Of a DNA stretch of 64,000 bases, positions 59,069-64,000 are shown piece by piece. The position numbers and the translations under genes are program-made. How positions within the stretch are numbered: the first letter of the stretch is position 1; each line of letters starts with the position of its first letter. The notes beneath the pieces are model-generated. The model saw nothing but the letters and a program-made list of their open reading frames with translations, was not told the origin of the DNA and did no database searches. Origin of the DNA: Streptomyces morookaense (lineage in GTDB: Bacteria; Actinomycetota; Actinomycetes; Streptomycetales; Streptomycetaceae); assembly GCF_013030945.1 (NCBI RefSeq), contig NZ_JABBXF010000037.1, positions 62,001 through 126,000 of the forward strand, written 5' to 3'.

Positions 59069-59548
59069 ATGCCGACCCCCGACTTCATCCGCACCCTCCG
59101 CGCCACGGCGGGCCACCACCTGCTCTGGATGCCCGGCGTGAGCGCCGTCGTCCGCGACGACGAGGGCCGGGTGCTGCTCGGCCGCCGTGCGGACACCGGG
59201 GAGTGGTCGATCATCGGCGGCATCCCCGAGCCCGGCGAGCAGCCGGCCGCGGCCCTCGTGCGCGAGGTGCACGAGGAGACGGCCGTGGAGTGCGTCCCGG
59301 AGCGGGTCCTGCTCGTCGAGGCGCTGCAGCGGGTCACCTATCCCAACGGCGACGTATGCCAGTTCATGGACATCTGTTTCGTCGCGCGGGCGGTCGGCGG
59401 CGAGGCGCGGGTGAACGACGACGAGTCGCTGGAGGTGGGCTGGTTCCCGGTGGACGCGCTGCCGGGGATGGAGGAGTTCGCGGTCCGGCGGATCAAGCTG
59501 GCCGCCGCGGGCGGGCCGACCTGGTTCGAGGGCCTCGGGGACGTGTGA
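59069..59548 (+). CDS. NUDIX hydrolase, MutT-like
   Basis: A 159-residue protein. The NUDIX box is complete: GGIPEPGEQPAAALVREVHEETAVE, with the REVHEE core for metal binding. An upstream strand VVRDDEGRVLLGRRADTGEWSIIGG is typical of the MutT-like group. Substrate unknown; oxidised nucleotides or ADP-sugars are typical. It probably shares a transcript with the membrane protein gene 66 bp upstream. It is distinct from the two related NUDIX proteins at 34545 and 40041. Confidence 0.9.
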   Translation: MPTPDFIRTLRATAGHHLLWMPGVSAVVRDDEGRVLLGRRADTGEWSIIGGIPEPGEQPAAALVREVHEETAVECVPERVLLVEALQRVTYPNGDVCQFMDICFVARAVGGEARVNDDESLEVGWFPVDALPGMEEFAVRRIKLAAAGGPTWFEGLGDV

Positions 59549-59638
59549 GCAGCGGGCTCCGGGCTCTCCGGGGGAGCGTGCGTACCAGGCCGGTACCCGC
59601 CTTGTGATCAGGGCATATGACGGAGCAGTCTGCCGTGC

Positions 59639-59815
59639 ATGTCTGACACTCCTTCCGTCCATTGCTCGCGATGCTGTCCCGTGGAACCGGAACCCGAGCC
59701 GGAGACCGAACCGGTTCCCCTTGCCGCGTGGGTGTGCGGCGTCCTCGCCGTCGTCGTGGTGGTCGGCTCGTGGGCAGGGCTGATGTGGGTGGCCACCAGC
59801 GTGTTCCGGGAGTGA
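59639..59815 (+). CDS. small single-pass membrane protein
   Basis: A 58-residue reading frame: an N-terminal Cys-rich part (VHCSRCCPVEP), an acidic PEPEPETEPVP stretch, and one hydrophobic helix (VCGVLAVVVVVGSWAGLMWVA) near the C-terminus. The ATG has GGAG 13 bases upstream, which is far. A strong terminator follows 29 bases after the stop, which supports a real transcript. The CxxCC could bind metal. Function unknown. Confidence 0.55.
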   Translation: MSDTPSVHCSRCCPVEPEPEPETEPVPLAAWVCGVLAVVVVVGSWAGLMWVATSVFRE

Positions 59816-59844
59816 CGGGACGGGGGCCCATATAGGCCGCGCCG

Positions 59845-59885
59845 AAGCCGAGTTCGCGTGCGTGATACGCGAACTCGGCTTTTTT
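59845..59885 (+). terminator. intrinsic terminator with T tract
   Basis: Arms AAGCCGAGTTCGCGT (59845-59859) and its complement (59867-59881) with a seven-base loop, then a run of six T (59880-59885). It is the only classical stem-plus-T-run terminator of this strength in the window. Confidence 0.9.
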
Positions 59886-60330
59886 CATGCCCGATTGACT
59901 CCGGGTGCATCGGGGCCGGCGGGCACGCCGGAGGAATGCAGCCCGGCGGGCAAGTGCGTTCGTGGGGACTGCCGTTCCAGCGGCCGAAGGCTTTCCAGCC
60001 CCTATCGAGAAGGAGGCTGCTTTGCTAAAGTGTCTGGCGAGTATCTTCCGAGCGTAGTCGGGAGTCGCTGACAATGCGCCACAAAAGCATATGATCAACC
60101 GCTCGCTCAATCCAGCGAGTGCGACCGTTCCCAAGAACGGAAAAGCGAGCCGACGCGCTGGACGCCGGGGCGTTCTGACCTGTGATCAGGCCTCCTGAAC
60201 AGGGAGAAACACAAGGTCGTCCCGGCCGCCGTCCCTGCCGCCATGTCGCACCGCCAAACCCTCCGGGTGCATGGCGCCCACTCGGCTCAGGGTGTTCTTT
60301 CGTCTGCTCGGGCTGAATACAGGGACGTGC
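59886..60330. other. leader region before the MFS gene
   Basis: About 445 bases with somewhat more A/T than the surroundings. At 60010-60016 AAGGAGG lies five bases before a TTG that opens an 11-codon frame (60022-60057). An ATG at 60091 opens a 35-codon frame (60091-60198, ending GVLTCDQAS) without a ribosome binding site. Neither is called as a gene. The ten-mer TGTGATCAGG at about 60181 also occurs near 59603. Confidence 0.45.
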
Positions 60331-61839
60331 ATGATGACACTTCGGGCGACGCGCGAGTTCCCCCTCGCATTGCGATTGCTATTCATCAACCAGTTCGGCG
60401 TGGACATCGGGTTCTACCTCCTGATGCCGTTTCTCGCCGCCTATCTCGAGCACGGGCTCGGCATGTCCGCCGCACTGGTCGGACTGGTGCTGGGAGCGCG
60501 AACGCTCAGCCAGCAGGGCCTGTTCATCCTCGGCGGCTCGGCCGCCGACCGACTGGGGCCGCGCATGGTGATCATCGCCGGCTGCGCCCTGCGGACCGTC
60601 GCGTTCGCCCTGTTCGCCTTCGGCAACTCCCTGCCGCTGGTGCTCGCGGCCTCCCTGCTCAGCGGGGTCGCCGCGGCGATGTTCTATCCGGCCGTCCGCA
60701 CCTATGTGGCGCTGGAGTCGGGCGACCGCCACGCCGAGGCGTTCGCCCTGCTCAACGTCTATGCCACGGTCGGCTCGTTCCTCGGTCTGCTGCTCGGCAG
60801 CGTGCTGTTCATGACCGACTTCCGCATCTTCGCGGTCTCCGGGGCCGCGGTCTGCACGGTGCTGACGGTGGCCCAGGCGATGGTGCTCCCGCGCCAGGCC
60901 CCGGTGGACACCGCCCGCAGCTCCGTCTTCGCCGACTGGCGCGAGGCCTTCGGCAACGGCAGGTTCCTGCTGTTCTCCTTCGCCACCACCGGAATGATCA
61001 CCGTGGAGAACCAGGTCTATCTGCTGCTGCCCGCCGGGGCCCTGAAGGCCTCCGGCTGGACGGGCTCGGCCGGGGTGCTGCTGGCCCTGGGCGCGCTGGT
61101 GAACATGCTCTTCCAGCTCCGCATCACCCGCATGCTGGAACGGCACGGCGGCGGCCTGCGCTGGGTGAGCGCGGGACTCGTCGTGATGGGGCTCGGGTTC
61201 GTACCGCCGCTGCTGGTCTGCGAGGGCACGCTGTCCAGAGGACTGGCCGACTCGGTGCCGCGGATGCTGGTGCTGGTCCTCGGTTCACTGATGCTCTACT
61301 TCGGGACCATGGTCGCCCACCCCACGGTGATGGAGATGATCCCCCGCTTCGGGCGCGAGGCGCTGACGGGCACGTACTTCGGCCTGTTCTACGTGTTCTC
61401 GGGGCTCGCGGCCATGGGCGGCAACTTCGTCGTCGGCCGGGCCATGGACCTGGGGGAGCGGACCGGGCTGGCCTGGCTGCCGTGGATCGTCTGCCTGGGC
61501 TTCGGCCTGGCGTCCGCGACCGCGGTCTCCCTGCTCTACCGCACGTTCAGACTGCCCGGCCGGACGCTGCTCACCTCGGCCCCGGCGGCAGAGGCGGAGA
61601 TCGAGGGGATCACGGCGGTGCGCCGCATGGCCATGTCCCGGCGCAACGGCAGCCCCCGGCACGCGGTCGCCCGGCGCATGCGGGCCGAGCATGCCTCGGC
61701 CCCGCTGCACCCGCCGTCCTCGCCCGCCGGCCGGGGACAGACCGCCCCCGCGGGCGAGGGGAGCAGACCGCAGAACCCGGCCCCGCTCTCCGGCCCGGCC
61801 CGCGCGGCCGGTGACGCGGCGGACCAGCCTCCCCGCTGA
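60331..61839 (+). CDS. MFS transporter with long cytoplasmic tail
   Basis: A 502-residue drug/metabolite efflux-type permease. The membrane core has about 12 helices; motif A is seen as GGSAADRLGPR between helices 2 and 3. The C-terminal 90 residues are hydrophilic, rich in Arg, Pro and Ala (RRMAMSRRNGSPRHAVARRMRAEH), and probably disordered. MdtH-like in overall organisation. I chose the ATG at 60331 (AGGGA six bases upstream) over one at 60271; both fit. Together with the carbamoyltransferase-like gene 205 bp downstream it may export a product of that enzyme, which is inference. Confidence 0.86.
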   Translation: MMTLRATREFPLALRLLFINQFGVDIGFYLLMPFLAAYLEHGLGMSAALVGLVLGARTLSQQGLFILGGSAADRLGPRMVIIAGCALRTVAFALFAFGNSLPLVLAASLLSGVAAAMFYPAVRTYVALESGDRHAEAFALLNVYATVGSFLGLLLGSVLFMTDFRIFAVSGAAVCTVLTVAQAMVLPRQAPVDTARSSVFADWREAFGNGRFLLFSFATTGMITVENQVYLLLPAGALKASGWTGSAGVLLALGALVNMLFQLRITRMLERHGGGLRWVSAGLVVMGLGFVPPLLVCEGTLSRGLADSVPRMLVLVLGSLMLYFGTMVAHPTVMEMIPRFGREALTGTYFGLFYVFSGLAAMGGNFVVGRAMDLGERTGLAWLPWIVCLGFGLASATAVSLLYRTFRLPGRTLLTSAPAAEAEIEGITAVRRMAMSRRNGSPRHAVARRMRAEHASAPLHPPSSPAGRGQTAPAGEGSRPQNPAPLSGPARAAGDAADQPPR

Positions 61840-62044
61840 GCACCGGCACCCGCCGCCACTCGGACCGGACCGGCGCCCGCCCCACGGCGGGCGCCGGTCC
61901 GTTTCCGCGGAGCCCGGTGGAGGCGGAGGCGGAGGTGGCGAGTTCACCGCCTTGTTGCACGCATCACGTGTCCCCTACATTCGACGATCCGGGGGCAGGG
62001 ATCCGGTGCGGCGCACGCCGTACCGGCGGTCTCGGGGAGGCGCC

Positions 62045-63055
62045 GTGGCGGGCCGTGCGGACAGCCGGGGCAGTGACACCACCGACCGCCGGAACAAGCA
62101 GGGGCCCGGACAGGGGCCCGGGCGCGAACCCGGGCACGCCTGCGGGCTGTTCTCGCTGGCCGAGCTCGCGCCGCCGCAGATCATGAGCCTGGCCATGCGG
62201 TCCGTCGAGCTGTTCCACGACCACGGGGCCCATGACCGCCCGCTGGCCGGGCAGTTGACGGGCCTGCTGTTCACCAGGGCCTCGACCCGCACCCGTACCG
62301 CCTTCACGGCCGCCGCCATCCGGCTCGGCTCCGCACCCGTCGCCTTCGGCCCGGCCGACCTCCACCTGGGCACCGGGGAATCGGTGGGGGACACCGGGCG
62401 GGTGCTCGGTGCGGTGCTCGACTCCCTCGTCGCCCGCACCGCGGGCCCGCTGGACGAACTGCGCGAACTCTCCCGGCAGGGACGGATGCCCGTCGTCAAC
62501 GCCCTGACCGCGCAGGAACATCCCACCCAGGGCCTGTGCGACCTCGCCACCCTCGCCCTGTCCTTCGGCGACCTGACGGGCATCCGCGTGCTCTACCTCG
62601 GCGAGGGCAACAGCACGGCCGTCGCCCTCGCCCATGCGCTGGCCGCCGTCCCCGGATCCCGCGTCACCTTCGCCACGCCCGCCGGCTACGGGATGCCGCA
62701 GGAGGAGCTGCGCACGGCCGACCGCCGGGCCGGCACGGTCGGCGCCTCCGTCGACCAGATCCACGACCTCGCCGCCGCGCCGCCCGACGTGGACGTCCTC
62801 TACACCACCCGCTGGCAGCTCGCCGGCATCGCCCGCCCGGACCCCGCCTGGCGCGAGGCCTTCCGCCCCTTCCACGTCGACGAGGCCCTGCTGGACCGCT
62901 GGCCGCGGGCGGCGTTCATGCACGGCCTGCCCGCCCGCCGGGGCGACGAGGTCTCGGGCCGGGTCCTGGACGGACCGCGGTCCCTGGCCTGGACCCAGGC
63001 GGCCATGAAACCCGCCGGCGCGATGGCCGTCCTGGAGTGGGCCGCCGCGCGGTGA
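62045..63055 (+). CDS. ornithine carbamoyltransferase-like protein with altered substrate loop
   Basis: A 336-residue carbamoyltransferase. The carbamoyl phosphate motif is FTRASTRTRTAF, the second carbamoyl-phosphate loop is QEHPTQGLCD (HPTQ), and FMHGLPARRGDEV stands where OTC has HCLPA. The OTC ornithine loop (DxWxSMG) is missing and the aligned place reads DVLYTTRWQ, closer to aspartate carbamoyltransferase. A 30-residue basic N-terminus precedes the fold. GGGGAGG lies five bases before the GTG and fixes the start. The substrate is therefore not ornithine with any certainty; a specialised amine carbamoylation in metabolite synthesis is possible. Confidence 0.85.
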   Translation: MAGRADSRGSDTTDRRNKQGPGQGPGREPGHACGLFSLAELAPPQIMSLAMRSVELFHDHGAHDRPLAGQLTGLLFTRASTRTRTAFTAAAIRLGSAPVAFGPADLHLGTGESVGDTGRVLGAVLDSLVARTAGPLDELRELSRQGRMPVVNALTAQEHPTQGLCDLATLALSFGDLTGIRVLYLGEGNSTAVALAHALAAVPGSRVTFATPAGYGMPQEELRTADRRAGTVGASVDQIHDLAAAPPDVDVLYTTRWQLAGIARPDPAWREAFRPFHVDEALLDRWPRAAFMHGLPARRGDEVSGRVLDGPRSLAWTQAAMKPAGAMAVLEWAAAR

Positions 63056-63065
63056 GGCCATGACC

Positions 63066-63091
63066 GCGCCGACCCGCCGGACAGGCCCTAG
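63066..63091. repeat. solitary end of the MITE family
   Basis: GCGCCGACCCGCCGGACAGG with the following CCCTAG matches the right terminal repeat of the element at 32059-32251 with two changes. It lies just after the carbamoyltransferase-like gene; no matching left end is visible. Confidence 0.65.
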
Positions 63092-63201
63092 CCCGTTCGG
63101 CGGGCGGTGCTGCGGGAGGGCCGATCGACCCGGCATCATCCAGGCAAAAGGTGTGGCGCGTTCGAGGCAGCATGACAGGCAGCATGAGGAAGGACCCACC
63201 C

Positions 63202-64000
63202 ATGCCCATTGCAACGGTCAACCCCGCGACCGGCGAGACCCTCAAGACCTTCGACCCGCTCGGACCGGAGGAGATCGAGCGGAGGCTGGCCACCGCCCAC
63301 GCCGCCTTCCGCCGCTACCGCGCCACGGACTTCGCCGAACGGTCCCTGCTGCTCGACCGTGCCGCGGACCTGCTGGACGAGGACCGCGACGACATCGCCC
63401 GCATCATGACCACAGAGATGGGCAAACCGCTCGCCGCCGCCCGCGCGGAGGCGGCCAAGTGCGCCAAGGCCATGCGCTGGTACGCGGCGAACGCCGCGGT
63501 CCTGCTGGCGGACGAGCGCCCGCTGCCGGAGGACGTGAAGGACTCCGGGGCCGAGCAGGCGCGCGTCCACTACCGGCCCCTGGGCGTGGTCCTGGCCGTC
63601 ATGCCGTGGAACTTCCCGCTGTGGCAGGTCATCCGCTTCGCGGCCCCCGCCCTGATGGCCGGCAACACGGGCCTGCTCAAACACGCCTCCAACGTCCCGC
63701 AGACCGCCCTCTACCTGGAGGACCTCTTCCGCCGGGCCGGCTACCCCGAGGGCTGCTTCCAGACCCTGCTCATCGGCTCCGACGCCGTCGAGTCCGTGCT
63801 GCGCGACCGCAGGGTGGCCGCCGCGACCCTGACGGGGAGCGAGCCCGCGGGCCGCTCGGTCGCCGCCGTCGCGGGCGACGAGATCAAGAAGACGGTCCTC
63901 GAACTCGGCGGCAGCGACCCGTACGTGGTGATGCCGTCGGCCGACCTGGAGCGCGCCGTCCGCACGGCGGTCACGGCCCGGGTGCAGAACAACGGCCAGT
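63202..64000 (+). CDS. NADP-dependent succinic semialdehyde dehydrogenase-type aldehyde dehydrogenase (3' end outside window)
   Basis: The first 266 residues of an aldehyde dehydrogenase. ATVNPATGETLKTFD opens the protein as in GabD-like enzymes. PLGVVLAVMPWNFPLWQ is the cofactor-binding PWNFP block, KHASNVPQTA gives the Lys that contacts NADP, and LTGSEPAGRSVAAVAGDEIKKTVLELGGSDPYVV holds the general-base glutamate in ELGG. The catalytic cysteine lies beyond the edge. AGGAAGGA is seen before the ATG at 63202; an ATG six codons upstream is the alternative. It would oxidise succinate semialdehyde from GABA (family knowledge). Confidence 0.92.
   Translation, partial: MPIATVNPATGETLKTFDPLGPEEIERRLATAHAAFRRYRATDFAERSLLLDRAADLLDEDRDDIARIMTTEMGKPLAAARAEAAKCAKAMRWYAANAAVLLADERPLPEDVKDSGAEQARVHYRPLGVVLAVMPWNFPLWQVIRFAAPALMAGNTGLLKHASNVPQTALYLEDLFRRAGYPEGCFQTLLIGSDAVESVLRDRRVAAATLTGSEPAGRSVAAVAGDEIKKTVLELGGSDPYVVMPSADLERAVRTAVTARVQNNGQ

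Noticed and set aside
60091..60198. 35-residue peptide gene
   Set aside because: No ribosome binding site, no precursor-peptide features and no modifying enzymes nearby.
59815..60330. tRNA or riboswitch in the MFS leader
   Set aside because: No cloverleaf, no known riboswitch motif; only a terminator and short frames were seen.

Overview
The window is chromosomal DNA from a Streptomyces-type actinomycete. The evidence is very high GC with strong third-position G/C bias, frequent GTG starts, GGAGG-type ribosome binding sites, and families typical of the genus: XRE regulators with TPR-like tails, double TerD, DUF6643, Rv1733c-like, ROK and LacI regulators, and an FAD reductase of the geranylgeranyl reductase family. 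Perfect GC-rich hairpins of one recurring type (GCGCCCC-loop-GGGGCGC) sit between many genes. No rRNA, tRNA, CRISPR array, complete IS element or phage module was recognised. Both window edges cut a gene: an SDR oxidoreductase on the left and an aldehyde dehydrogenase on the right.

Layout. 1-8 kb is core metabolism: an SDR/threonine aldolase pair, a PlsC-type acyltransferase, a thioredoxin/flavin reductase pair, the electron transfer flavoprotein operon etfB-etfA with a 20-bp-stem terminator, an O-methyltransferase, a GNAT and a decayed lipoprotein gene. 8-12 kb is an accessory stretch with a small unknown protein, an XRE regulator, a methyltransferase, an HD-domain protein and a probable gene remnant. 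12.3-25.7 kb is the most striking part: an approximately 11-kb minus-strand gene for a secreted YD-repeat (RHS) polymorphic toxin with three LamG domains, a HINT domain and a C-terminal endonuclease NS_2-type nuclease tip. Three small genes follow in the same direction and look like its immunity set.

26-38 kb holds a divergent FAD monooxygenase/TetR pair with two matching operators, a methyltransferase followed by a 4 x 16-bp tandem repeat, a HpcH/HpaI-type aldolase, a MITE that ends inside a lacI-family gene, a ROK-family sugar kinase, a kinase-NUDIX fusion, an M20 dipeptidase and the FAD reductase. 38.7-42.8 kb carries an Rpn-like nuclease gene and, about 2.8 kb downstream, a 3'-end-only second copy. 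Each has a ribosome binding site and ATG at the same internal position. Between them lie an XRE/NUDIX operon and two small conserved proteins.

42.8-64 kb is mixed: a DUF2797 protein, a divergent MFS/ROK regulator pair, a HATPase anti-sigma-like protein, a PLP enzyme of the cysteine synthase fold, an SRPBCC protein, a DeoR regulator, a beta-helix/AAA ATPase fusion, an Rv1733c-like membrane protein, a MOSC protein, DUF6643, a double TerD protein, an HpnB-like glycosyltransferase, an Asp/Glu racemase family protein, a membrane protein, a NUDIX hydrolase, an MFS exporter, an unusual carbamoyltransferase and the truncated aldehyde dehydrogenase. All functional calls come from reading the translated sequences; no database search was run.
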